Source of the DNA: Micropterix aruncella
Taxonomy: Eukaryota > Arthropoda > Insecta > Lepidoptera > Micropterigidae
Assembly: GCA_944548615.1 (NCBI GenBank)
Contig: OX155965.1
Span: forward strand, 23,116,256 to 23,180,255
Direction of reading: 5' to 3'
Length of the DNA stretch: 64,000 nucleotides
Shown: in pieces, positions 11,080 to 22,489 of the stretch
Layout: each line of letters begins with the position of its first letter
Position numbering within the stretch: position 1 is the stretch's first letter
Notes under the pieces: generated by a model
The model's input: the letters and a program-made list of their open reading frames with translations, nothing else
Databases searched by the model: none
Told to the model about the DNA's origin: nothing
Position numbers and translations under genes: made by a program

Positions 11080-11290
11080 CCGCCCCAACACCGTTATAAT
11101 CTACGCAGTGGCGGCAGCGGTATACGGCCCACCGGCGGAACAACAAATTGACAGCTCTTCAGTCTGCCCTAGATAACGGCGGTTGCAACGTGGCCGAAAC
11201 GTCGGGTGCTACAAAAATCACGCTGTAAATTTGTTTTTATCTCATTTATAATGTCAAGCAACCACGACAGTCTTCAATTTCATAAAAAGT
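11080..11290 (+). mobile_element. Penelope-like element 3' tail
   Basis: Downstream of the GIY-YIG remnant lies 'GGCGGTTGCAACGTGG' followed by 'CCGAAACGTCGGGTGCTACA' and 'TTATAATGTCAAGCAACCA'. The same blocks occur at 41128-41335 and 45228-45385, where they form palindromes. I infer these are tail or pseudo-LTR pieces of the same family. Confidence 0.65.
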
Positions 11291-12850
11291 CAATAATTCG
11301 AATGGGTACCTACGAAACGTTATTCATCGTGATAACCTTAAAATAGCCAGTAAAAAGTTGAATAATCAAAATAGAAGCCTAATAATTGAAATAGTCATTA
11401 TTCGAATAGATATACATACTAAAAGTTAATCATCATAATATACAAAGTGGCCAGCAAAATGTCAAGTAATCAAATTAAAGCTACATTATACATTTAAAAA
11501 CTAAAAGTACACATATAGGATGAAATAAAACAACCAGATAATAAAGCTCTGCTTTTGTTAGTATTTTTGGAAATCATTGTCTCAAATTCCGATAGATTAT
11601 AGAACAGATGGCTAATAAGCATCCCTTGATAATCATTATCATTTAAATGGGTAAACATTTTAAAAAGTCATGTCCCTCGAATTCGGTCAGATCATAGAAA
11701 GGATGACCTATCAGCATTTTCTCAATTATTTAGGCTTCCTCGGTAGGTAACTGATCAAACCATAGAGTAATAAACGATTTTTTCCAAACTTATTCGTAGC
11801 CGTTTACGTATTTCTTTAACTCGTTTAGAGCTTAGAGCTCAATAAGGATACCTTTATCCTAGTGGTTCTCTTATCTTCGCTGCATATGTTCCTTTATTGA
11901 CACATTCTCTGATGCTTCATCAATTTCGACCATCTTCCCCGTAACCCCGACCGGTGTGACGCGTCACACCGATAAGGGGGTTATCAGTTGTTTGGCATCA
12001 CAAGTTGTCGCTACCACACTGACAGCCCGTGCGAAGCTGTATTGCAAATGATATAGGGACTCCCTATTTGTGCATGTCGGTTGTCAGGCGACATGTCTTT
12101 TGTCTTCGCCGGAATATTAGAATCTAACCCTTTAACTACTAACGAAATGTATACGTGGGCCTGTAATGATGTCATTTTGATATTCTAGCATAGACGTATA
12201 TAACCCTTTCAGACCTGAGATTTTCCAAAAATAGAAGACCTTGGGTCCTGAACAATTTTTTGTCTTAAAATTTGCAAAAAAGTGGTAGATCCTGGTATTC
12301 TAGTCTTAGTGAATATGAATATTGTGTTTTTTGTGGAAAATATACCTATTATTATAAAGATACCTATCGTACATCTATCATATAAACCGTACCCCCACAT
12401 TTGTTTAGGTAAGGAACTCATGATCACCCACGCAATTGTGTAGGCAGTGTCTGAAAGGATAGTGGGGCCGGGGTCCAGGAGACTTAGACCCCCCCCCCCC
12501 CCACCGCACACCAGTCAATCGAAAATGCGATTGGTTTGAATTCTGTTACTTATTGCCGTTTATTGGGATTTTACGTTTGGTTGGCATTATTGGATTGTAT
12601 GGTATGACCTTTGCGGTATCTGAGTTTCGCCCAGAACTATGCGGTACTCGAGTACTGTAACGTATGTACTTTTATGAGTACTTTTTATACAATGTACTTG
12701 TAATTGACGCATTTTAGGATGCTAAAATGTACCCGAATACCTACATCGCGGCGTTCTCGAGTACATTTCTATGTGCATACTCAAGTACATTTTCATGTAC
12801 TCGAGTATTTGATGTACCTACTCGAGTAGGTACATTTTGACATACATTGC
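11290..12850. other. Non-coding; AT-rich, a palindrome cluster and a C14 tract
   Basis: No gene was recognised. 11941-12110 contains a perfect 18-bp palindrome and further short hairpins. A C14 run lies at 12489-12502. 12640-12850 is rich in imperfect 'TACTCGAGTACA' words. Confidence 0.5.
11953..11970. repeat. Perfect 18-bp palindrome
   Basis: The sequence GGTGTGACGCGTCACACC is its own reverse complement and is framed by TAACCCC on the left and GGGGGTTA on the right, giving a larger imperfect palindrome from about 11941 to 11983. Function unknown; it could be a protein-binding site or the end junction of an old element. Confidence 0.85.
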
Positions 12851-12854
12851 CCTA

Positions 12855-13412
12855 TGCAGTAATATTACTAAGTTTTGGCCAGTAATTCGAGCAAAATTTA
12901 GTTTTACACTGTAACCTCATCCCAAAAATAAATTTAAAAAATTTACATTCATGTAAGATTCATCACAGATCATGCCGTAAGATTAATCAGTTTTGGTCAG
13001 GAATTCGACTAAAATTTAGTTTGACACTGTAACCTCACCCAAAAAAATTAACTCAAAACATTTACATTGCCTTATGCAAAAAGATTACTAAGTTTTGGCC
13101 AGGAACTCGACCAAAATTTAGTTTGACACTGTAACGTTATCCCAAAAAATAAATTTAAATTATGTACTTTATTTTACTTTATTATTATACATTGCTCTAT
13201 ACATTGCCCTATGCAGTAAGATTACTAAGTTTGGGGTAGGAATTCGACCAAAATTTAGTTTGACGCACTGTAACTTCATCCCAAAAAATAAATTCAAAAC
13301 ATGTACATTGCCCTATGCAGTAAGATTATTAAGTTTAAGCCAGGAATTCGACAAAAATTTAGTTTTATATTGTAGCCTCATCTCAAAAAATAAAATTAAA
13401 ACTTTTCCCGTG
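12855..13412. repeat. Degenerate tandem array, five units of about 105-135 bp
   Basis: The phrase 'AAGTTTTGGCCAGGAATTCG' recurs with small changes near 12869, 12985, 13090, 13223 and 13328, each followed by 'ACCAAAATTTAGTTTGACAC' and 'TGTAACCTCATCCC'. The unit length varies by indels. No coding capacity. Confidence 0.85.
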
Positions 13413-13589
13413 CGAAGCCGGGAAGACCAGCAAAGCTCATGATATCTTCAAATTTAACACAATATATTTTTAATAAACTGTCCTTCACATATTCAAATAT
13501 ATGAAAGATATGTTTTAACGGAAGAATTTTATAGTAAAAACACATTTTTAAACTCAAGCTTTTATTAGAGTGCTCTGTCCCGCGCCAAC

Positions 13590-14330
13590 CCTGGTTGCAG
13601 CAGCCATACCATAGTGGAACTTAGAACGGGCTATCATGATTGAATGCTATACATAATTTGGTGTTCGTGCTGTTGATCTTTAAGGAATCATCTCGTTGGA
13701 AGTCAATCCTGGGTATAGCAGCCATGTCGCGGTGAAACTTAGAACGGGCTATCATAATTGAATGCGTATACAAAATTTCGTTTCTGCGCTGTTGACGTCC
13801 GTTGAGGAGTCCCCTAGTCGGGAGCCAACCCTTGGTGCAGCAGCCATGTCATGCTGAAATTTAAAACGGGTTATCATAATTGGATGCGTTGTCATCGGAA
13901 CTAAACCAACACGTAAATTTCAACTTTAAAGGATAAAAGGAAGTGGTTAAAATTGCTCTGTCCCTAGCCAACCCTGTGTGCAGCAGGCATATCATAGTGG
14001 AACTTATAACGGGCTATCATAATTAAATGCTATACAGAATTTCGTGTCTGTACTGTTGACCGTTGAGGAGTCCCCTCGTCGGGAGCCAACCCTGTGCGCA
14101 GCAGCCATATCATGGTAAAATTTAGAACGGGCTATCATATTTGAATGAGTACACAAAAGTGTGTGTCTGTGCTGTTGACCGTGGAATAGTAGCCTCGCCG
14201 GGAGCCGATACTGGGTGTATAATCAAGTTATGCTCACCATAAAAATGCATTATCATCGGAACACCAACATGTATAATTTCAGCTTTATATGACAAGAGGA
14301 AGTGGTTCAAATTAAGCTTGCATGATTTGA
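13590..14330. repeat. Degenerate tandem array, about 120-bp unit
   Basis: The core 'GCAGCCATGTCATGGTGAAA' and 'TTAGAACGGGCTATCATAAT' recurs near 13597, 13717, 13839, 13980 and 14100, with 'CGTTGAGGAGTCCCC' between units. The last unit decays toward 14330. It is unrelated in sequence to the neighbouring 12.9-kb array. Confidence 0.85.
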
Positions 14331-14384
14331 CCTAAACAAATTAACAAACATTGCAAGGTAAATAAAAGCATAGAGACATACATT

Positions 14385-15137
14385 CAGTGGCGAATTTGCA
14401 GTCTTGGCCGCCCTAGGCCCCATGCCATGTATCAGGTACCAGCCGCCCCTTTCTCAGCACCCATCATATATACTACATAATGAATATAATTTTTTGCCAA
14501 CTTTTATCGAAATCGATTCAACATCAGTTAAGTATAATAGCTGCCAGTTTGTCTTTTTTCGAGGATTCAGGGATAATTGCACATTTGAATAAAACATTTC
14601 AAACGGTGTTAGGTTTTATTTATTTAAATAACTAAAGGTTATTCTCATACAAGATATAATAAGTGTTTTACAATATGTTACAAAACTCGTCTGCACGTGA
14701 GCGCAGCAAAATCATTAATTAAATCTTCGCAATCCGATTTCCTTAAAAAATTAGCTTCTATGTTAAGCAAAGCAAGATCGTTTAACCTTTGCTCCGTCAT
14801 TTTTGTGCGTAAATAATTTTTAACTCGTCGCAAACAAGAAAACGATCGTTCTCCAGAACAGTTACTGTCGGGAGTAAACACACACATGCGTAGAGCAATA
14901 TCTACGTTTGGGTAAATGGTTTGAAGACCTTCAGTTCGTAACCGTTTTTTTTATTCTGCAGTGAGCGCGAAAGTGGAGGCATTCTTCTGAAAAATTGTTC
15001 TTTAGATATTTAGGAACTTTGAGTTATTTCTTGTTATCATGAGTGATTTTTTTGCCAATTTTGCCAAGATTGGCCGCCCCTAATATCTGGCCGCCCTAGG
15101 CCCGGGCCTACTGGGCGTTAGGGCAAATCCGCCACTG
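14385..15137 (-). mobile_element. Decayed hAT transposon (753 bp)
   Basis: The ends are inverted repeats: left 'CAGTGGCGAATTTGC', right (reverse complement) 'CAGTGGCGGATTTGCC', with 'GGCCGCCCTAGGCCC' just inside both. The adjoining 8-bp sequences CATACATT and CATATTTT match at 6 of 8 positions, as expected for an old hAT target duplication. The minus strand keeps the hAT dimerisation (C-terminal) block; see 14678-14887. Most of the transposase is deleted, so it cannot be autonomous. Confidence 0.85.
14678..14887 (-). pseudogene. hAT transposase C-terminal dimerisation domain fragment
   Basis: The 69-residue frame contains 'CSGERSFSCLRRVKNYLR' followed by 'RLNDLALLNIE', the signature of the hAT C-terminal dimerisation region. 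The catalytic part of the transposase is not present anywhere between the terminal repeats. The start codon is not meaningful because the frame is a truncated remnant. Confidence 0.9.
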
Positions 15138-15149
15138 CATATTTTTTTA

Positions 15150-15645
15150 TTTTTTTATTTCAAATCAGTTGATAGGAGTTCCTACACTTGGTTATGTCAA
15201 AACTAATAAAAATAACAAGTATAATATTTAAATAATTACCTATTAAGGTATAAGATATGAACGTCGGTATTGCAAGGTATGATCGTTGAACATCCAAGCG
15301 CAGATTTTCTAGGTTATATAGAGGAAACAACATTTTCCAATATTTTCAATCAAAATTCTTACATAATTTCGTAAAATTTTCATGTGGACAATAGTACTAA
15401 ATAATCAAACAAATATTGGATAATTTAACAAATTATCATACGGAAAGATAGTTTAAAGAAAAAACACAAATACAAACAAATCAGTAATAATAATTATAGT
15501 CAATAGCCAATAGTTAGAAGAAGAAAAAAACGCAATTGTAAAATAGTCAATAATAGAAAGAATAAGGAATAATAATATTCAAGTATAATAGTCAATAATA
15601 GAGCTGCGAAAAATTGATATTGTCGAAATCCTCAATGCTATAAAT
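15150..15645. repeat. AT-rich dispersed repeat (family I), copy 1
   Basis: It matches 17290-17700 in the same order: 'AATCAGTTGATAGGAGTTCC' against 'AGCCAATTGGTAGGAATCCC', then a 'TTGGATAATTT' block, an 'AGTCAATAGCCAATAG' region and 'GATATTGTCGAAATCCTC' against 'GATATTGTTAAAACTC'. No coding potential. Confidence 0.6.
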
Positions 15646-15739
15646 GGGATTTTTAGTCAAAATACCCTGTACCTTTTTCTTACATTCAATGCAAAGAGAG
15701 TCATGCATCGAGATTCATGATTTCACAATGCATCAGCCG

Positions 15740-16060
15740 CTACTTCTGCCATGTTTCCACTCTCCAATCTGGCCAAACAATTTTGCAACGGTTCCTATAT
15801 AACGCGCGGTCGCTTTCGCAGCGGACTCGCCGAAAAGCCCACTTTCCTTATAAGGTCATCCCTTTTTTCGAAGCGGGGGCCTTACGAAAGTAAAAGAAGT
15901 GTAATTGGACATGTTAAATTGTCGGGGATTGTGATCAAATCACAATGTATGCGCGGTGAAGCCCCAACCAATCGTGCCGTACCCACCCGGCCCACCGCGC
16001 TTAAATCATTCCTTATAGGTAAGATACACAGCACTTACGAGGCAATAATTAATTAAAGCT
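15740..16060. other. Moderately GC-rich non-repetitive stretch, unassigned
   Basis: This block is less AT-rich than its surroundings and has no copy elsewhere in the window. The 101-codon plus-strand frame at 15751 shows no recognisable domain. It could be a conserved non-coding element or an old exon; no claim is made. Confidence 0.35.
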
Positions 16061-16860
16061 GCGCTGAGAGTCTGGCGAGGTAACACGAAATCGAAGCGAT
16101 CCCGGAAAACGTAGATAGATAGTTTTTAGATTTGTCTATGGTCGCTTGGTTTTATTTTTCCGGCTTACCAACCGACGAGGAGGAAAAGTATTATGAACGG
16201 CCAATTTTTTTTCGTGATGGAAATATTTAATTTCGAGCTAATATTTCATTATCCCCTAAGCCGGTTAGACTATTTCCAGGTGTATTCCTCCACGATAGCG
16301 CCCAAATTTGTTATGCAGGCATCATTTGGTCATGGCAAGAGTGGAAAAGTGGTCAAAATCGGGGAGCGCACTAGTCATATATCATCCTCGAAATATTGGA
16401 CTTGAGACTTGAAATTTAGTACACAGATGCCTGGGTAGGCCGAAATGACATTGTGAAATTTTGGTTGAAATATCTCATATACAAGCTGCACTAATAATAT
16501 TGAAATTCCGCCTTACATTTTAATGCCGCCCGATGCTAGCCGAGAAACGAACCGCGCCGCCCGAGGCGGTTGTCTAATGAATCCTAAACCAGTTCGTTCG
16601 CCTACCGAGAGAGAGCGCTCATCGATTTTATTTATGAAATTAATATTCAGATGAAATCAGTCCTTGGCTATTTACCGGGAAAAGTCTTGGAGTCAACACA
16701 ACCGATTTTTTTATTACGTACGATACGAGCACGTATGATCAGTTTAGGTTTATTAAGTCAGATTTTTTAATTTGAAATATTGTTTTTTAAAAACAAGGAA
16801 ATTTTGATTATGTCGAATTTAAGTTGGATAGAAGAATGTCTAAAAATAAAGAGGAAAATA
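16060..16860. other. Non-coding, repeat-derived
   Basis: 16310-16440 resembles the inverse of 57600-57740 ('TGGTCATGGCAAGAGTGG', 'ACACAGATGCC'), and 16675-16725 holds the family G motif inverted. The rest is unassigned. Confidence 0.45.
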
Positions 16861-16867
16861 TACAAGG

Positions 16868-17040
16868 AATCATTAATGAATTAAAGTATACAGTCTAAAT
16901 TATACAAATCAAACACCAAAAATTCGGTGTTTCGTTGGCCGTTTCCTAATAATCATTAATGAATTAAAGTATATAGTCTAAAATATAAATTATACTAATC
17001 AAACACCAAAAAATCGGTGTTTCGTTGGCTGTTACTGTGG
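16868..17040. repeat. Tandem duplication, about 90-bp unit
   Basis: 'AATCATTAATGAATTAAAGT' followed by 'CAAACACCAAAAA' and 'TCGGTGTTTCGTTGGC' occurs twice back to back, starting near 16868 and 16955. Confidence 0.85.
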
Positions 17041-17289
17041 TACTATTGGTGCATTTTTCTCCGTAAACGGAAAGAGTTGTTCCCAACCATGCCACGAAGA
17101 AAATTGCACGCATACAAGAAAGGATAGTATCCGTACTGCTTGAGGCCGAATAGGGATCTCAGAAATCTTTTTTGTATTATACTTTCCTGCATCAGAGTAA
17201 GCTCCTCCTGTGGATTCTTGACTGACTTGAATGGCTTAATTGATTTCTATCTTGCTCCTCAATATCAAGCCTTATAGCAGTACTAATAT

Positions 17290-17700
17290 ATTTTTTTGAA
17301 TTTACTTTATATAAAATAAAATAAGCCAATTGGTAGGAATCCCTATTCTTGGTATATTCAAATTCATTTTAGAAAATATGTGGTTTAATTAATTTTTATC
17401 CAGATTGACTATCTTTTTAAATTTTAAACTTATTTTGTGAAAACAGTTATTGATTGAATTTATAATTTAAAAAATAAATATTCTAAATCAAACAGAATTA
17501 TTGGATAATTTCACAAATTATTATGCAGCAATAAAATAATGAAAAAAATACAAATAGTAATAATATTTATCAATCATATAATAATAATATCAATCGCAAA
17601 TAGTCAGAATAAGAAATGACAATAATATAATAGAAAGAATAAAGAATAAATACAATAAAGAAATTCAAGAGAACTGAGAAAATCCGATATTGTTAAAACT
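17290..17700. repeat. AT-rich dispersed repeat (family I), copy 2
   Basis: This is the diverged direct copy of 15150-15645. It is followed at once by the TA-flanked MITE at 17713. Confidence 0.6.
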
Positions 17701-17712
17701 CATAAGGAGGTA

Positions 17713-18384
17713 AGGGGGGGAGCCTAGTTTAGAAAGCCAAAAAAACATGTTTTTTTTTAAACGAAGTTGAAATCTGATCATGAATCTTTTATATCAGTTT
17801 GATTAACATTTGAATGATACAAATATTTTATGTAATAGTAAAAAAACTATTTTTGAGATATTGAATTGCAAATGTTTCTACCGCTGCAGAAATGACGGTA
17901 TGTGCTTGCGCGCCGGGGTAATAGCGAGCAAAATTTTGTCTGAAACAACAAAAAAAATACATATGTATTTTCTAGATGAACTAAAAAAAATAACTGAAAA
18001 TTATCATTCAAAAAAAAAAAATACATCGATTTTCGTCCCAAAATTTTGCGTTTAACCAGTAAAAAAATATAAAGACATTTTTTCTTTTATGTTTGTTCAC
18101 TTCATATAGAAGATAATTTAATGTTCTTTAAATTTTTTTTTTTGAACGACTTGATTTGTCAATTTTTTTTTGTCACCTGCGCAATACTGCAAAATATGGT
18201 TTTGAGAAAAACGTGTTTAAAATTTTCTTTGAAGAAAAGTTGTAAGTTTCTTACACGTATGTACTGCAATCTGAGACTATCAGCTATTCCAGAGGTAAAC
18301 GATTATTGAATGGATTTTAACTTTGAGTTTTATTTTTTTAATGAAAAACACGTTTTTTTGCTCGTCTAAGCCAGGCTCCCCCCT
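17713..18384. mobile_element. TA-flanked MITE with 'AGGGGGGAGCC' termini (672 bp)
   Basis: The left end 'AGGGGGGGAGCCTAG' and the right end (reverse complement 'AGGGGGGAGCCTGG') are inverted repeats, each bordered by TA (17711-17712 and 18385-18386). The similarity continues inward for about 40 bp ('CAAAAAAACATGTTTTT' against 'CAAAAAAACGTGTTTTT'). TA duplication fits the Tc1/mariner group. The small frames inside are not transposase-like. Confidence 0.75.
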
Positions 18385-18387
18385 TAA

Positions 18388-18445
18388 TGCCATAAATTGG
18401 GCATTGCCATAAATTGGGCATGAATTAATGTTATAAATTGGGCAT
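18388..18445. repeat. Short tandem repeat, 'CATAAATTGGGCATTGC'
   Basis: Three imperfect copies abut the right end of the TA-flanked MITE. Confidence 0.85.
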
Positions 18446-18479
18446 AAGCCATTTCGACATCCGAAATCTCTAATATCCG

Positions 18480-18885
18480 TCTATTCATCATTGATTAGAT
18501 CGGTTCTGGAGTATGGATCAGTGATATGGAATCCGCTTTACAGTCACAGCGCGATAGAATTGAACGAGTCCAAAAGAAATGCACTCGTATGCTATCGAAC
18601 AAATGTGACCTCAGAAATATTCTGAAAGGTTATGTAGAGCGGCTTTCTCACTTCAACCTAATAGACTTATAAACACGTAGGACTATAACTGACATAACCT
18701 GTCTCCATAAGCTTTTGCACAATCGACTAGACAGCCCAGCTAGTCTAGAAAAGTTCAATTTCGTGTGCCACCGCGACTAACGAGGAGCTCTCAAACATTT
18801 TCGGTTGTCACTTGCAATACCAACATCGGATCGAATAGACCTCTTGCCAGAATGTGTAGCGTTTTTGATTAATCGTGTATAGGAT
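18480..18885 (+). pseudogene. Jockey-type LINE reverse transcriptase C-terminal relic
   Basis: Reading across frames gives 'LIRSVLEYGSVIWNPLYSHS', then 'IERVQKKCTRML', 'CLHKLLHNRLDSP' and 'IPTSDRIDLLPEC', the ordered blocks at the end of Jockey-group RT ORFs. Several indels and stops interrupt it. Non-functional. Confidence 0.8.
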
Positions 18886-18889
18886 TAGA

Positions 18890-19365
18890 TGTGTTTTATG
18901 ATTCCATAAATATAATAAAAGATTTGATCATACCTAGCCTATCTCCTACTTTTTAAGATTTCACTAACTGCCATCCTAATGTACTGTATTATATCATATT
19001 ATATATAATAAATATTATTATCCAATTACTCATACTTCTATTTTGCTCTATCCAAATAACCTTATTAACAAATTATTTCTTTTCTTACCCTTATATTATT
19101 ATTAGCTTTATTTTTTTTTCTACTATCAACGTGTTCATGTTATTTCTATGTTAATGTGTAATGCAAGCATTGCAAACTATTCATAGGATAGTAAATTTGT
19201 TTCGTTTAAATATGTTTTTAAGATACTAGTATCATATATTTACTATCTGTAAGTTTGCTATAAAATAAAATAAAATAAAATAAATTAAGGATTTGGACAG
19301 AATCGAATATTAATATTATTGCTGAAATCATTATCATCATATCTCAGTCACTATCATTAATGCCA
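18890..19365. other. AT-rich non-coding stretch
   Basis: Contains an (ATAAA)n run at 19258-19290. Otherwise nothing was recognised. Confidence 0.5.
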
Positions 19366-19369
19366 TTGT

Positions 19370-19760
19370 CTTCCGAAGACGGTTTGAACTAGTTTGAAGG
19401 TGCCATCGACCTTCCTTCCGGGGTCCTCCCCTGCTCGATCCACGAGAGCGTCGCTCGTCGTCGCGACGCATCAGCATTCACGAGAGTGCATCCAATCGCA
19501 CTGGAATTAATTCAGCGGTGAATTCGATCGCGATATCGGCAATTAGCGTCTCGACCGCTAAATAATTTAACCGCCCGCCGCTCGTTTTCTTTAATTAGAC
19601 CATTTGAATTCTCGCTCCGCGGCAGAATCTCGCCGATGGCACCGACATTTTTTTCCTCGATTCTTTCAAAGGGGCCGATTGCGATGACGCGAAAGCGATT
19701 TGTCCGAACGAGGCGAAGAGTAATTACCATTGCGAATTATTTTACCATTTCCGATAAAGT
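19370..19760. other. GC/CpG-rich island, unassigned
   Basis: This block contrasts with AT-rich sequence on both sides and is rich in CG dinucleotides ('GTCGCTCGTCGTCGCGACGC'). It has no other copy in the window and no terminal repeats. A 72-codon minus-strand frame (19512-19730) has no recognisable domain. A conserved regulatory element, an old exon or a promoter remnant are all possible. Confidence 0.4.
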
Positions 19761-20353
19761 CAATCAATTTCAAGCACTGCAATGAAGCCGCTGAGAATTC
19801 CCTCTGAGTAAATGATTTCCATTTTATATTCCTAAGATATCAAAAAAATAAAATATCACCTAATTATTATTTTTTTGTAATTTTTGGCCGCTAACATTTT
19901 TTATTTTATAAAATTATTCAATATCAAAAAAGATTTTGGCAAAAACAAAAATATAAAAAATGACATTCGTAAGGATTTTATCAATCCACTAGGTTGTATA
20001 ATTAATCTGTTCTTGGGTGATAGTATTTAAAACATAGTGAATTCACTTTTAATTTTTTTTTCTTTTATTCATTGAGATTGCATATTCATTCCAAAAAAAA
20101 TAATAGGCAAATATATTATTATATTAAGTAAATAAGATATATAAAAAGATAAATGAACAAATAAATATATTAACAGTTTTTTATGAAATAATTCTGGTTT
20201 ATATATTTATCCATATATGTAGATGTATATTTCCGGAATTAACTCAATCAGACCTTTAACTTGATGATAAACACGATATATTTATATTAATTTATTGACA
20301 ATTGGACAAGTGGAAATTTAGATAATTACTTACTAATATATATTTTAACAGAT

Positions 20354-20560
20354 ATGGTACCCTATGACACTCGGGATGACATAACGATTCTAAAAATACT
20401 ACACACATCTAAATCGGTTCAAGCGTTTAGAAGTAATGGTGGAATAAAGAAACGGAAAACATACATAGATGAACCCTGAACACATACACTTCTTTTTTGT
20501 TGGGCAGTCGTGTAAAAAATAGGTTTTCATCGACATGAATATGAAGATAGGTACACAATA
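20354..20560 (-). repeat. Family C repeat, inverted partial copy
   Basis: It contains the reverse complement of the family C blocks ('CTAAATCGGTTCAAGCGTTTA', 'AAACATACATAGATGAACCC') and continues into 'GTTGGGCAGTCGTG', which is also found inverted at 58027-58045. Confidence 0.8.
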
Positions 20561-20599
20561 TGATTGATTATATAGCGTATTAGATTGATCAACGTCGTA

Positions 20600-21760
20600 C
20601 TATAATTTCGTGCGTCGTGTTCAGGGTTCATCTATGTATGTTTTCCATTTCTTTATTCCAACATAACTTCTAAACGCTCGAACCGATTTAGAAGTGTGTG
20701 ATATTGTTAGAATTGTTATGTCATCCTGAGTGTCATGCGGTATCTAAACTGTCCAAATGCCATATAAATACTTGTCTAAATGTATAAATGTAAATAAATT
20801 TAGTGTCAAATGATAGGTCTGATTGAGTACATTACGGAAATATATGGTACATCTGTTTATATGGATAAATGCATAAACCACAAATACTTTATAAAAGTAT
20901 TCATCTATGTATGTTTTCCATTTCTTTATTCCAACATAACTTCTAAACGCTCGAGCGCTCGATGAATATGAAGATAGGTACATAATATGATTGATTATAT
21001 AGCGTATTAGATTGATCAACGTCGTACTATAATTTCGTTCGTCGTGTTCAGGGTTCATCTATGTATGTTTTCCATTTCTTTATTCCAACATAACTTCTAA
21101 ACGCTCGAACCGATTTAGAAGTGTGTGATATTGTTAGAATTGTTATGTCATCCTGAGTGTCATGCGGTATCTAAACTGTCCAAATGCCATATAAATACTT
21201 GTCTAAATGTATAAATGTAAATAAATTTAGTGTCAAATGATAGGTCTGCTTGAGTACATTACAGAAATATATGGTACATCTGTTTATATGAATAAATGCA
21301 TAAACCACAAATACTTTATAAAAGTATTCATCTGTATGTTTTCCATTTCTTTATTCCAACATAACTTCTAAACGCTCGAACGCTCGATGAATATGAAGAT
21401 AGGTACATAATATGATTGATTATATAGCGTATTAGATTGATCAACGTCGTACTATAATTTTGTTCGTCGTGTTCAGGGTTCATCTATGTATGTTTTCCAT
21501 TTCTTTATTCCAACATAACTTCTAAACGCTCGAACCGATTTAGAAGTGTGTGATATTGTTAGAATTGTTATGTCATCCTGAGTGTCATGCAGTATCTAAA
21601 CTGTCCAAATGCCATATAAATACTTGTCTAAATGTATAAATGTAAATAAATTTATTGCCAAATGATAGGTCTGCTTGAGTACATTACGGAAATATATGGT
21701 ACATCTATTTATATGGATAAATACATAAACCACAAATACTTTATAAAAAACCGTAATAAA
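20600..21760 (+). repeat. Family C tandem array, about 427-bp unit, about 2.6 copies
   Basis: 'TATGTATGTTTTCCATTTCT' recurs near 20632, 21060 and 21486, and a shortened second junction near 20909 and 21327 repeats with the same 425-430 bp period. Each unit holds 'CGAACCGATTTAGAAGTGTG', 'ATGTCATCCTGAGTGTCATG' and 'TCTGATTGAGTACATTACGG'-type blocks. The copies are nearly identical, suggesting recent unequal exchange. The minus-strand frame of 104 codons is a product of the repeat. Confidence 0.9.
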
Positions 21761-22480
21761 AATCAGATATTTACTTGTTTATTTTTTTTAATGCATTTTC
21801 TTGTTATAAATTCTACCATATTAGCTCTTCCACTTGCACTGCGCTTGCATAGTCGTATCTCACTCGTATTCATTCACTTAATGCCATGTACTGTTTTGCA
21901 GTGTATAGTGAAAAGGTTCTGTTACAAAATATGTGTCAATATGTCAGGCCAGATTAAATAGAGGTACCTACATGGCCGCGACGGACACAACACCGCCGCC
22001 GTCTCGGAGCGGACCGTGGAAACCTCTCGTCCGTCGGGTTTTCCATACATGGAGGCATTTTGCGAGACCTTACATGGTCTTGGGTATTAAATAAGCCGCA
22101 CAGCTTCTCTGAGCTCGCGCGCGTGTATAAGATATTGCTTCGCCTTAGCACAACACCTACTGCCAAGTATATGAATCATTCATATACATATGTGCCGTCT
22201 AATTCCAAACTCCGTCAGATCCAGATTAGTCTATACAGTAGGATACATTTTCTGTTAATAATAAAGATTAATGTCATAAAGGACAATGGGCAAAAACGTA
22301 TGGGCGCTGGGCTTTGCTTTTCCAATAACAATAACGTATTTACCATTAGAAAGATCTATTTATCGAAAATATTTATGACTACTGCAATTTACCTCAATTA
22401 TGAACCATATCGGAGTGTTAAAGTTTGGAATCTTCCTAATTTTGGCGAATTACACGAAAACCCCAATTATTTATCTAAAA
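21760..22480. other. No gene recognised
   Basis: A 160-codon plus-strand frame (22060-22542) spans this stretch and runs into the LINE 3' UTR downstream. It has no recognisable domain, and its run into unrelated repeat sequence argues that it is a chance frame. Confidence 0.5.
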
Positions 22481-22489
22481 TAAATAAAA

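Noticed and set aside
12855..14330. CRISPR-like regular repeats
   Set aside because: Units are about 120 bp, contiguous and degenerate, with no unique spacers, in a eukaryotic context.
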